Shown here one piece after another: positions 7,561-15,106 of a stretch of DNA of 44,325 bases. Positions within the stretch are counted from its first letter, which is position 1, and each line of letters begins with the position of its first letter. This DNA is from Actinomycetota bacterium. Its GTDB lineage: Bacteria; Actinomycetota; Thermoleophilia; Solirubrobacterales; JACPNS01. Under the pieces are notes generated by a model. The model had not been told where the DNA came from. It did no database searches and saw only the letters and a list, made by a program, of their open reading frames with translations. The position numbers and the translations under genes are program-made. The stretch is from the NCBI GenBank assembly GCA_016219715.1, contig JACRKX010000103.1, positions 1 through 44,325 of the forward strand, in the 5' to 3' direction.

Positions 7561-9459
7561 CTACTCAAGCTCGAGCACGGCATCGCCCGCTTGGCCGGCG
7601 GCGGCCTGCACCAGCTCTGCCAGCGCCTGCGGGTTTCCGTTGGCGATCAAGCGCTCGACTTCGTCGAAGATCTCTTCTACGCGCTCCGGGTCCATCGCCG
7701 GGCGCTCGGCTCGAACGATCTTTTCGGCCGGCGTGGGCTGCGGGCGCTCGTCGGGGTTGAAGAGGTCCTCGTGCAACTTCTCTCCGGGTGCCGGCGCGGT
7801 GACGACGATCGGCACGTCGACCTCGGGCTCGAGGCCGGCCAGCGAGATCATGTTGCGGGCGAGATCGATGATCTTCACCGGTTCGCCCATCTCGAGAACG
7901 AAGATCTCGCCGCCGCGGCCGAGGTTTCCCGAGCGAATGATCAGCTGCACGGCCTCGGGGATCGTCATGAAGTAGCGGCTCATCTCGGGATGCGTGACCG
8001 TGACCGGTCCGCCCGCGGCGATCTGACGGCGGAAGATCGGTACCACGCTGCCGCTGCTGGCGAGCACGTTGCCAAAGCGCACACTCACGTAGGTGGTGCC
8101 TTCGTGACGCGCCTGCGCACTCTCGATCGCCCACTCCGCGAGCGCCTTGCTGGCACCCATCGTGGTCTGGGGCTTGACCGCCTTATCGGTACTGACGAGC
8201 ACGAAGCGGCGCACACCAAACTGACCGGCCAGCTCGGAGACCGTGCGCGTGGCGATTGCGTTGTTGCGGATCGCTTCGACCGGGTTCTCTTGCATCAGCT
8301 GCACGTGCTTGTAGGCGGCGGCGTGGAAGACGATGTCTGGCTTGAACTGCTCGAAGATCTCCTGCATGCGCGGGAGTTCCTTGCAGTCGCCCAGCACGGC
8401 TTCGACTTGCCCGAAGTGGCGGTCCTCGTCGAGCTCGCGGCGGATGTTGAAGAGGTTGTCCTCGGCGTGGTCGACGAGCACGATCTTGCGCGGCCGCACG
8501 CGCGCGATCTGGCGGCACAGCTCGCCGCCGATCGAGCCACCGGCACCGGTCACCATCACAACCTGTCCGGCGAGATACGCGCCGACGCGGTCTAGCTGCA
8601 TGACGATCGGATCGCGGCCGAGGATGTCCTCGACCTGCACCTCGCGCAGCTGCTTGACGACGTCGACGCCACCGCGCAGCATCTCGAAGACGGTCGGCAG
8701 CGTGCGCACCGGGATGCCACGCTCGCGGCACGAGGTGACGACGCGCTCGCGCAGCGTGCCGGGGGCCGAGGGGATCGCGATGATCACCTCGTCGGGCTCG
8801 GCGTCTTCGAGGATGCGTGGTAGATCCTCGGTGGTGCCCATCACCTTCAGGCCAAGCTGCCGCATTCCCGACTTGCGCGGATCGTCGTCGACGAAGCCGA
8901 TCGGCGCATCGCCGAGCTCTGGGTTCTTGAGCATCTCGCGCGCGACCATCTGGCCGCCCTCGCCGGCGCCGACGATCAGAATCTCGCGGCCGCGCGGCAG
9001 GCGGTAGCCACGCAACGGCCGCTCGACGATCGTGCGTACGGCAAAGCGCGTACCGGCGACCAGCAGCAGAGTCAACAGAAAATCGATCCCGACGATCTTG
9101 CGCGGTAGCGCCAGCCCGGTGGGATTGAAGATGAAGGTTCCACCGATCAGCAGCAGGCTCGTGAGCAGAACGGCCTGGACGATCCGGCCGAAGTCGTGGG
9201 CGTCGGTGTAGCGCCACCACTTCTGGTAACTGCCAAAAAGGGCGAAGACCGCGATCTTGCCGACGACGACGTACGGCAGGACGGTCGTCATCAGCTCCTC
9301 GTAACGGGGCGGAATCGCGTTGTCGAACCGCAGGTAGAAGGCGCCGTAGAACGCCAGCCCGACCAGCAGCGCGTCGACGATCACCTGCTGAAAGCGGTGC
9401 AGCAGAGCCGAGCGGCGCATCCGGCGTGCGACCCGGCGGGCTGTGCGAGGGGCAGGCAT
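7561..9459 (-). CDS. CapD/PglF-type nucleotide-sugar 4,6-dehydratase/epimerase, membrane bound
   Basis: 632 residues from the ATG at 9459; an ATG at 9483 would add 8. I prefer 9459 because a TAGAAT box lies 8 nt upstream of it. Domain order: four TM helices (about 25-110), a CoA_binding-like Rossmann domain (ILIVGAGEGGQMVA, about 160), then the dehydratase domain with the NAD site VMVTGAGGSIGGELC (about 300). The STDKAVKP and MGASKALAEW motifs follow (about 420-440); Met replaces the usual SDR Tyr, as is normal in this long membrane-bound family. These enzymes turn UDP-GlcNAc-type sugars into 4-keto-6-deoxy products, which a DegT aminotransferase (encoded at 11236-12333) can aminate. It acts in glycan precursor supply. 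Confidence 0.9.
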   Translation of the reverse strand: MPAPRTARRVARRMRRSALLHRFQQVIVDALLVGLAFYGAFYLRFDNAIPPRYEELMTTVLPYVVVGKIAVFALFGSYQKWWRYTDAHDFGRIVQAVLLTSLLLIGGTFIFNPTGLALPRKIVGIDFLLTLLLVAGTRFAVRTIVERPLRGYRLPRGREILIVGAGEGGQMVAREMLKNPELGDAPIGFVDDDPRKSGMRQLGLKVMGTTEDLPRILEDAEPDEVIIAIPSAPGTLRERVVTSCRERGIPVRTLPTVFEMLRGGVDVVKQLREVQVEDILGRDPIVMQLDRVGAYLAGQVVMVTGAGGSIGGELCRQIARVRPRKIVLVDHAEDNLFNIRRELDEDRHFGQVEAVLGDCKELPRMQEIFEQFKPDIVFHAAAYKHVQLMQENPVEAIRNNAIATRTVSELAGQFGVRRFVLVSTDKAVKPQTTMGASKALAEWAIESAQARHEGTTYVSVRFGNVLASSGSVVPIFRRQIAAGGPVTVTHPEMSRYFMTIPEAVQLIIRSGNLGRGGEIFVLEMGEPVKIIDLARNMISLAGLEPEVDVPIVVTAPAPGEKLHEDLFNPDERPQPTPAEKIVRAERPAMDPERVEEIFDEVERLIANGNPQALAELVQAAAGQAGDAVLELE

Positions 9460-9467
9460 CGCGAAAG

Positions 9468-9473
9468 ATTCTA
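9468..9473 (-). promoter_or_regulatory. -10-like box (TAGAAT) for the CapD-type gene
   Basis: TAGAAT on the minus strand ends 8 nt before the ATG at 9459. It is the best match to an actinobacterial -10 in the region and lies inside the longer alternative reading frame, which argues that translation starts at 9459 rather than 9483. Confidence 0.5.
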
Positions 9474-9519
9474 CGGGCCGCACTGGCGCGTCGCAGTGGC
9501 GCGCACTACGCCTGGCCGC

Positions 9520-10215
9520 TCAGCGGTCGGTCGGCTCGCCGGTGACGGGGTCGATGAACGGCTCGTCGGAATCGTCGTCCGGAGGCGAGGGCGGCGACGG
9601 TGCTGGCGGTGGGCTCTTCGCGAACGGGTCCGGCGGGTGCTCGGTGGGCGCCGAGCTCGAGAACAGGCTCGAGGCGGGCGTGGACGGCGTTGGGGCGGCC
9701 GGCGGCGCGGGCGGTGGCGTTGGAGCCGAGGCGATCGACGGGATCTCGCCGGTCTCGCCAGAGCCCATCTGCAAGATTCCGGTGAGAACCAGGCCGATCG
9801 CCGCGACGAGCGCCACGAACAATCCATAAGCCGGTTCGAACTTGAGATCCGGCACGTTGGGGATCGAATTGAAGAGGTCGAAGAACTCCGGAACCGGCGG
9901 ATCGACCATCGTCCAGATCACCGCGCCGGCGGCGACCGCTCCCGACAGCAGACTCGGCAGGCCGCCCGTCGAGCGCGCGTTGCCGATGACCGCGGCGACA
10001 TTGACGAGGATCGCCGTGCCGGCGGCGACCGCAATCACGATGTCCAGAACGTCGTGCACCTCCCAGCCGGTGACGTCGAGCTTGATCGAATCGAACATCC
10101 CGAGCGAAGAATCGAAGCTGACCTCGGACCAGCGCATCCACAGCGAGGCCAGCAAGATCGCCGCGTCGACTACGCCAGCGATTGCCAGCACCCGGAAGCG
10201 CGCGTCGCTCCTCAT
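9520..10215 (-). CDS. Four-TM hypothetical protein with Pro-rich tail
   Basis: 231 residues. Four hydrophobic segments at about 8-27, 55-75, 85-105 and 133-152 are followed by a ~75-residue Pro/Ser/Ala-rich, probably disordered tail ending in an acidic stretch (DDDSDEPFIDPVTGEPTDR). The TMs and loops (for example SLGMFDSIKLDVTGWE between TM1 and TM2) resemble small actinobacterial four-TM proteins of unknown function. The tail contains PTEHPPDPFAKS, which echoes the PTEEHPEPFVHG repeat of the LytR_C protein. The ATG at 10215 overlaps the stop of the DUF354 gene by 4 nt (10212-10215), so it is translationally coupled to it. No function can be assigned. Confidence 0.75.
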   Translation of the reverse strand: MRSDARFRVLAIAGVVDAAILLASLWMRWSEVSFDSSLGMFDSIKLDVTGWEVHDVLDIVIAVAAGTAILVNVAAVIGNARSTGGLPSLLSGAVAAGAVIWTMVDPPVPEFFDLFNSIPNVPDLKFEPAYGLFVALVAAIGLVLTGILQMGSGETGEIPSIASAPTPPPAPPAAPTPSTPASSLFSSSAPTEHPPDPFAKSPPPAPSPPSPPDDDSDEPFIDPVTGEPTDR

Positions 10216-11231
10216 CGCCTAACCCCAACGGCACCCAGCGCCAGGTCGGCAAGCAAGGCGGGATCGCGGCGTACGCGCTCGAACCCCGCGTCGGCGCCAC
10301 GCTTGCGCAGCGGCAACGACTCCAGGTTCTCGAGCCGGTTGAGCCGGCCCTCGGCGAGCAGCTTCTCGTCCACAGCTCCCAGCCTACCGGCGAAGGTGGT
10401 CCAAACCGGCGTGCCCAGCGCCACGGCCTCCCGGTTCATCGTGCCGCCGGCGCCGATCACCACGTCGACCAGCGCCACCAGCGACGGCCCGTCGATCGCC
10501 CGCTCGGGAACGACGAAGTTCGCCGCGCCGAGGCGCTCGAGGTCTTCCCGCTGCCCCGGCGTGCGCGGCAACGCCACCACCTGAACGTCGTCGTCACCGG
10601 CAAGTCGCTCGATCAGCTCGCCAAAGAGATCGTTTTCGAGCCGGTGATACAGCGCCACCTCCGGCGGTGTGCGCAGCAGTACCAGCAGCTTGTCTCGGTC
10701 GAGCCCGAGCTCGCTCAGCACCGACTCATCGGGCTCGAAGTCGCTCAGGTAGTACTCCTCCTTCAGCCCCGGGTAGGCGTGGATCTTGCCCTTCGCGCCG
10801 TAGGCGAACAGTCGCTCCGGCGGAATCGCGTCGGGCACGATCACGCGTCGGGCGAGCCGACAGTTGACGTTGTGCTGAACCTTCGCCCACTCGTAGTCGA
10901 ACATCGTCACCGAGGGGATCCGGCGCAGCTTCGCGGCAACCGTTACATCGTTGCTGCCGTGGCCGATCGCCAGGTCGAAGTCGCGCCCGCGCGACCATCG
11001 CAACAGCGCGAGCGAACGGTCGGCCAGACCGAGCGCTTTTCCGGCGTAGCGGCCGCCGCGGTGGCTGCCGATCGCGCTGTGCTCGATGCCATGTCGATCA
11101 CAGAGTTCGAGTGTCTGGGCGAAGTCGCGGGCGGTCACCTGCACGTCGTGGCCGCGCTCGCGCAGCGCGGCGATCACCGGTCGCAGCACCAGCACGTGCG
11201 GGCTGTTGGTGAGGTCGACCCAGATCCGCAT
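10212..11231 (-). CDS. DUF354 family protein, GT-B glycosyltransferase-like
   Basis: 339 residues. It opens MRIWVDLTNSPHVLVLRPVI, the hallmark of the DUF354 family, followed by GHDVQVTARDFAQT, then GHGSNDV at about 90. The C-terminal half ends in GAGGTMNREAVALGTPVW (about 270), the nucleotide-sugar-binding face seen in GT-B folds related to UDP-GlcNAc 2-epimerase and MurG. Function is not firmly established for the family; it is often found in glycan clusters of archaea and bacteria. It begins 4 nt after the DegT gene stop, so it is in the same operon. A glycosyltransferase role for the local glycan is a reasonable inference. Confidence 0.82.
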   Translation of the reverse strand: MRIWVDLTNSPHVLVLRPVIAALRERGHDVQVTARDFAQTLELCDRHGIEHSAIGSHRGGRYAGKALGLADRSLALLRWSRGRDFDLAIGHGSNDVTVAAKLRRIPSVTMFDYEWAKVQHNVNCRLARRVIVPDAIPPERLFAYGAKGKIHAYPGLKEEYYLSDFEPDESVLSELGLDRDKLLVLLRTPPEVALYHRLENDLFGELIERLAGDDDVQVVALPRTPGQREDLERLGAANFVVPERAIDGPSLVALVDVVIGAGGTMNREAVALGTPVWTTFAGRLGAVDEKLLAEGRLNRLENLESLPLRKRGADAGFERVRRDPALLADLALGAVGVRR

Positions 11232-11235
11232 GAAG

Positions 11236-12333
11236 TCAGGCGGCAGCTAGTGCCGCGACCACCGCTTCGACCTGGCGGGTCGTGATCACCGGGCTGATCG
11301 GCAGCGCGATGTTGCTCGCCGAGGCGGCGGTCGTGCCGGGCAGTTCGGCTCCTTCGGCCCAGCGCACCATCGGCGGCTGCAGGTGCACCGGTGTGCGGTA
11401 GTAGCCACGTGCCTCGACGCCTCGCTCGCGCAGCGCGGCAATCGTCGCTTCGGGTTCGTCGTGCGAGACGACGTAGAGGTGGTGGACCGGCTCGGAGCCC
11501 TCGGGAATCGTCTGCGGGGTCGCGTACTCGGCGATGCCCGCGGCCTCGTAAGCGTCAGCTGCGGCGCGGCGCGCGGCGTTCCAGCCTTCGAGCTCGGGCA
11601 GCAGTACGCGCAGGAGCGCAGCCTGCAGGGCATCGAGCCGCGAGTTGTAACCGATCAGCGTGTGCTGCTGCTTGTTGGTCGTACCGTGGTGACGCAGCAG
11701 CCGGGCGGTGTCGGCTACCGCCTCGTCGCCGGTCGTGATGATCCCCGCGTCGCCGAACGCGCCGAGGTTCTTCGACGGGAAGAACGAGAACGTCGCGGCG
11801 TCGCCGAGCGAGCCGGCCGGCACGCCGTCGAGCCTCGCGCCCACGGCCTGGGCCGCATCCTCGACGATCTTGATGCCGCGCGGCGCAAGCAGGTCGCGCA
11901 GTCGCGGCATCGGTGCGGGCAGTCCGAAGAGGTGAACCGCGATCACGGCACTGGTATTCGGCGTGAGCGCGGCCTCGACGGTCGCCGCGGTGATGTTGAA
12001 CGTCTCGGGATCGATGTCGCAGAAGACCGGCCGCGCGCCAACGGCCGCGATCGCCTCGGCGCTGGCATAGAAAGTGAAGCTCGGCACGACGACGTCGTCG
12101 CCGGGCTCGACGCCGACTGCGCGCAACGCGATCATCAGCGCATCGGTGCCGTTGCCGACTCCGACGGCGTGCTCGGCGCCGACAAAGCGGGCGAACTCGT
12201 GCTCGAAAGACTGCACCTCGGGCCCGAATATGTAGCGCCCGCTGTCGATCACGCGCGTGGCGGCATCGTGCAGCCGTTCGCGCAGCGGTACGAGCTGGTC
12301 GGCGGTGTTGAAGAGTGGAATCTCGGCGTTCAT
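11236..12333 (-). CDS. DegT/DnrJ/EryC1/StrS-type sugar aminotransferase
   Basis: 365 residues, full family length. The N-terminus IPLFNTADQLVPLRERLHDA leads into a nucleotide-sugar aminotransferase fold. GNGTDALMIALRA contacts PLP phosphate, VEDAAQAVGA carries the PLP-ring Asp, and FFPSKNLGAFGDAG holds the Schiff-base lysine (Lys188). These enzymes aminate 3- or 4-keto sugar nucleotides using glutamate. It heads the minus-strand glycan operon, 4 nt upstream of the DUF354 gene, and probably uses the 4-keto product of the CapD-type enzyme, although the regiochemistry (3- versus 4-amino) cannot be read from sequence. It is divergent from dedA across 77 nt. Confidence 0.93.
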   Translation of the reverse strand: MNAEIPLFNTADQLVPLRERLHDAATRVIDSGRYIFGPEVQSFEHEFARFVGAEHAVGVGNGTDALMIALRAVGVEPGDDVVVPSFTFYASAEAIAAVGARPVFCDIDPETFNITAATVEAALTPNTSAVIAVHLFGLPAPMPRLRDLLAPRGIKIVEDAAQAVGARLDGVPAGSLGDAATFSFFPSKNLGAFGDAGIITTGDEAVADTARLLRHHGTTNKQQHTLIGYNSRLDALQAALLRVLLPELEGWNAARRAAADAYEAAGIAEYATPQTIPEGSEPVHHLYVVSHDEPEATIAALRERGVEARGYYRTPVHLQPPMVRWAEGAELPGTTAASASNIALPISPVITTRQVEAVVAALAAA

Positions 12334-12394
12334 CGCTGTTCGGGCAGAGCGTCTGGGGTCAGTGTGTGGCGGGAACCGGCGGACGGCTCGATGT

Positions 12395-12400
12395 CATAAT
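12395..12400 (+). promoter_or_regulatory. -10-like box (CATAAT) for dedA
   Basis: CATAAT, one base from the TATAAT consensus, ends 10 nt before the ATG at 12411. There is no Shine-Dalgarno, which favours that start over the in-frame upstream ATG at 12315. Confidence 0.45.
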
Positions 12401-12410
12401 CCGCGACCGC

Positions 12411-13115
12411 ATGCTGCTTACGACGACACTGCTGCTCGCCTCGATCACAGACCCGATCGTCAACTTCGCGGTCGACGTGACCGAGAAACTCGGCCTCTGG
12501 GGGATCTTCATCCTAATGGTCCCCGAGAGCGCGCTGATCCCGATCCCGAGCGAGGCGACGATGCTATTCGCGGGCTTCAACGTGTCACGCGGCAACTACA
12601 GCCTCTGGGAGGCGGTGCTGGTCGGATCGGTCGCCAACGTCGTCGGCTCTTGGATCGCCTACGGCCTCGGCTACTTCGGCCGTCTCGACCTGATCGAAAA
12701 GCACGGCCGAAAGCTGCACGTTCATCCGCACCACATCGAGCTGACCGACCGCTGGTTCGAGAAGCACGGGGCCGCCACGGTCTTCTGGGCACGCATGCTG
12801 CCGATCGTCCGTACGTTCATCTCGCTGCCTGCCGGGGTCGCCAAGATGCCGTTCTGGAAGTTCACGGCGTACACCTTCCTTGGCTGCCTGCCGTGGATGC
12901 TGATGCTGGCCCTGATCGGGCGTGAGGCCGGCGATCGCTGGGAGGACTGGAAGGACAAGCTGCACTATGTCGACTACGCGGTGGCCGCGATCATCGTGCT
13001 CGCGGTCGCGTACCTCGGCGTTCGCTGGCTGCGCGATCGCAGGTCGGGCAAGAACGGCGGTTCCGACGACGGCGTACCCGCACCCACCAGCTCCCCGGAT
13101 CCAGCCGACGCGTAA
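12411..13115 (+). CDS. DedA family membrane protein
   Basis: 234 residues. Family signatures are FILMVPESALIPIPSEATM near the N-terminus, with the acidic and Pro residues typical of DedA, then WFEKHGAATVFWARMLPIVRTF and the following PAGVAKMPFWKFTAYTFLG (about 130-165), which contain the conserved Arg and Gly/Pro residues. About five TM helices are present. DedA/VTT proteins are linked to membrane lipid scrambling and undecaprenyl-phosphate recycling, which fits the adjacent uppP. The chosen start is the Met directly before the first hydrophobic segment. An ATG at 12315 would add 32 unlikely residues and overlap the divergent gene's start region. Confidence 0.9.
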   Translation: MLLTTTLLLASITDPIVNFAVDVTEKLGLWGIFILMVPESALIPIPSEATMLFAGFNVSRGNYSLWEAVLVGSVANVVGSWIAYGLGYFGRLDLIEKHGRKLHVHPHHIELTDRWFEKHGAATVFWARMLPIVRTFISLPAGVAKMPFWKFTAYTFLGCLPWMLMLALIGREAGDRWEDWKDKLHYVDYAVAAIIVLAVAYLGVRWLRDRRSGKNGGSDDGVPAPTSSPDPADA

Positions 13116-13118
13116 TCT
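13113..13118 (+). promoter_or_regulatory. -10-like box (TAATCT) overlapping dedA stop, for uppP
   Basis: The TAA stop of dedA (13113-13115) is the first half of TAATCT, which ends 9 nt before the uppP ATG at 13128. No Shine-Dalgarno is visible in the 12-nt gap. Confidence 0.35.
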
Positions 13119-13127
13119 GCACGGGCG

Positions 13128-13958
13128 ATGACCGACTCGCCCGGGCCCGACAGCAACGCTCTACAGCTCGGCCTCGGCGAGGCACTGGCGTACGGGCTGT
13201 TGCAGGGTCCGACCGAGCTGCTGCCGGTCAGCAGCAGCGGGCATCTCGTGATCGCCCCGTGGGTGGTCGACAGCGACTACGTGCGGCTCGATCCCGAACT
13301 GCGCAAGAGCTTCGAGGTCGCGCTACACGTCGGCACGGCGGCCGCGCTGGCGATCGTGCTGCACGACGAGGTGATTGCCGCGGTGCGCGAGATCGACACG
13401 CGGCGGATCGGCGTGATCGTCACCAGCCTGGCGCCTCCGGCGATGGCCGCGCTGGCCTTCGAGCGCGTGATCGAGCAGCGTCTAGGGCGGCCCGAAACCG
13501 TCGCGGGCGGGCTCGTCGCCGGCTCGCTGGCGATGTGGTGGGCCGATGGCCGCGACGGCAAACGCGAGCGCGGCGACGCCCGCTGGCGCGACGGTCTGGC
13601 GCTGGGCGTGGCGCAGGCACTGGCGCTGATCCCGGGTGTCTCGCGCAGCGGATCGACGATCGTCGCGGCGCGGGCCCGGGGTTTCACGCCGCTGGCGGCC
13701 AGCGAGCTGTCGATGCACGCCGCTCTACCGGTGATCGCCGGCGCCACGCTGCTGAAGGGCGTGCGCCTCTACAAGCGCGGTCTCGATCCGGAGATGCGCG
13801 CCGCGTTCGCGGTGGGCACGGCCGGCGCCTTCGTATCGTCGCTGGCCAGCGCGCGGCTGATCGCACGTAAGCGGCGAGGCCGCGGCCTGAAGAAGTACGT
13901 GGCCTACCGCCTGGCGCTGGCCGGGGCAGTCGCGTTTGCGGCCCGCCGCGTCGGCTAG
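13128..13958 (+). CDS. uppP: Undecaprenyl-diphosphatase (BacA/UppP)
   Basis: 276 residues, typical length. It removes a phosphate from undecaprenyl diphosphate at the membrane so that the carrier can be reused for peptidoglycan and other envelope glycans; overexpression confers bacitracin resistance in other species. Both catalytic motifs are present: QGPTELLPVSSSGHL (about residues 23-37) and PGVSRSGSTI (about 171-180). Seven to eight hydrophobic segments are visible. It sits 12 nt after dedA and 10 nt before purM on the same strand. The first motif has Gln where E. coli has Glu before GxTE, a common variant. Confidence 0.95.
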   Translation: MTDSPGPDSNALQLGLGEALAYGLLQGPTELLPVSSSGHLVIAPWVVDSDYVRLDPELRKSFEVALHVGTAAALAIVLHDEVIAAVREIDTRRIGVIVTSLAPPAMAALAFERVIEQRLGRPETVAGGLVAGSLAMWWADGRDGKRERGDARWRDGLALGVAQALALIPGVSRSGSTIVAARARGFTPLAASELSMHAALPVIAGATLLKGVRLYKRGLDPEMRAAFAVGTAGAFVSSLASARLIARKRRGRGLKKYVAYRLALAGAVAFAARRVG

Positions 13959-13961
13959 GTT
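13956..13961 (+). promoter_or_regulatory. -10-like box (TAGGTT) overlapping uppP stop, for purM
   Basis: The TAG stop of uppP starts the hexamer TAGGTT, which ends 7 nt before the GTG of purM. This supports the GTG at 13969 and suggests an independent leaderless transcript for purM. Confidence 0.4.
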
Positions 13962-13968
13962 CTGCGGC

Positions 13969-15054
13969 GTGAACGAGCAGCGTGACGCATACGCCGAGGC
14001 CGGCGTCAGTACAACCGGCGCCGACACCGCCGTCGGAGCACTCGTCAGCGTTCTTGGACGAATCGATCTCGGCCGGCCGAGCCTCGCGCAGCTACGTAGC
14101 GGCCACTACGCCAACGTGCTGAAGGTCGGCGAGAACCTCGGCATCGCAGTCAGCACCGACGGCGTTGGCAGCAAGGTGATCGTCGCCGAGCAACTCGGCA
14201 AGTTCGACACAGTCGGCATCGACTGCATGGCGATGAACGTCAACGACCTGATCTGCGTGGGAGCAACTCCAATCGCCCTCGTCGACTACATCGCGGTTGA
14301 GCACGCCGACGCCGGCATGCTCGAGCAGATCGCCGAGGGCCTGAAGACCGGCGCCGAGGCCGCCGGCGTAGAGATCCCCGGCGGCGAACTGGCGCAGCTG
14401 CCCGAACTGATCAAAGGCCACCCGTCGCCGACCGGTTTCGACCTCGTCGGCGCGGCGTTCGGCACGATCGCGCTCGATTCGATCGTCACGGGCGACGCGA
14501 TCGCTCCCGGCGACGTGATCATCGGCCTACCCAGCAGCGGCATCCACAGCAACGGCCTCACGCTCGCGCGCAAGGCGCTGCTCGAAGACGCGGGCCTGTC
14601 GCTGACCGACACCCCGCCCGAGCTCGGCGGCAAGAGCGTCGGCGAAGAGCTGCTCACACCCACCGAGATCTACGTCAAGCCGATTCTCGAACTGCTGCAA
14701 TCGCCAGTCGAGGTACGCGGCCTCGCCCACCTGACCAGCGGCGGCGTGCTCAACCTGCTGCGCCTCAACGATCGCGTCGGCTACAGCTTCACCAAACCGC
14801 TTCCACCGCAACCGCTGTTCGAGATGATCCAGAGCGCGGCAAACGTCGGCGATGCCGAGATGCACGAGGTCTTCAACATGGGCTGCGGCTTCTGCGTAAT
14901 CGTGCCGCCCGAGCATGCCGACGCCGCCGACACACTGCTGCGCACGCACTACTCCGGTGCCCACGTGATCGGCGAGGTCACGGCCGACGCCGGCCAGGTG
15001 GCGGTGCCGCCGGCCGGGCTGGTCGGCGACGAGCACGGCCTGCGCACGGCCTGA
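13969..15054 (+). CDS. purM: Phosphoribosylformylglycinamidine cyclo-ligase (AIR synthase)
   Basis: 361 residues from the GTG at 13969. It catalyses ATP-dependent closure of FGAM to AIR, the fifth step of purine synthesis, in the cytosol. Family motifs are STDGVGSKVIVAEQL (substrate/ATP site), GIDCMAMNVNDLICVGATP, EIPGGELAQLPELI (the GGE loop), GLPSSGIHSNGLTLAR and the C-terminal MGCGFCVIV. No purF or other pur gene is adjacent, which is unusual because purF-purM pairs are common. An upstream ATG-type extension to 13936 would overlap uppP and is not supported. Confidence 0.95.
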   Translation: MNEQRDAYAEAGVSTTGADTAVGALVSVLGRIDLGRPSLAQLRSGHYANVLKVGENLGIAVSTDGVGSKVIVAEQLGKFDTVGIDCMAMNVNDLICVGATPIALVDYIAVEHADAGMLEQIAEGLKTGAEAAGVEIPGGELAQLPELIKGHPSPTGFDLVGAAFGTIALDSIVTGDAIAPGDVIIGLPSSGIHSNGLTLARKALLEDAGLSLTDTPPELGGKSVGEELLTPTEIYVKPILELLQSPVEVRGLAHLTSGGVLNLLRLNDRVGYSFTKPLPPQPLFEMIQSAANVGDAEMHEVFNMGCGFCVIVPPEHADAADTLLRTHYSGAHVIGEVTADAGQVAVPPAGLVGDEHGLRTA

Positions 15055-15092
15055 CGTCCAGCGCAACCTCTGCACCCGCCCGCCGATCGGCG

Positions 15093-15098
15093 TAGATT
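15093..15098 (+). promoter_or_regulatory. -10-like box (TAGATT) for receptor kinase
   Basis: TAGATT ends 8 nt before the ATG at 15107 in a 52-nt gap after purM. There is no Shine-Dalgarno. It is one of the clearest examples of the leaderless pattern. Confidence 0.5.
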
Positions 15099-15106
15099 TT
15101 CACACT

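Noticed and set aside
12315-12410. dedA start at 12315
   Set aside because: Adds 32 polar residues before the first hydrophobic segment and overlaps the divergent DegT gene's start region; the CATAAT box favours 12411.
13936-13968. purM start at 13936
   Set aside because: Overlaps the uppP coding end and has no ribosome site; the GTG at 13969 aligns with the family N-terminus and has the TAGGTT box.
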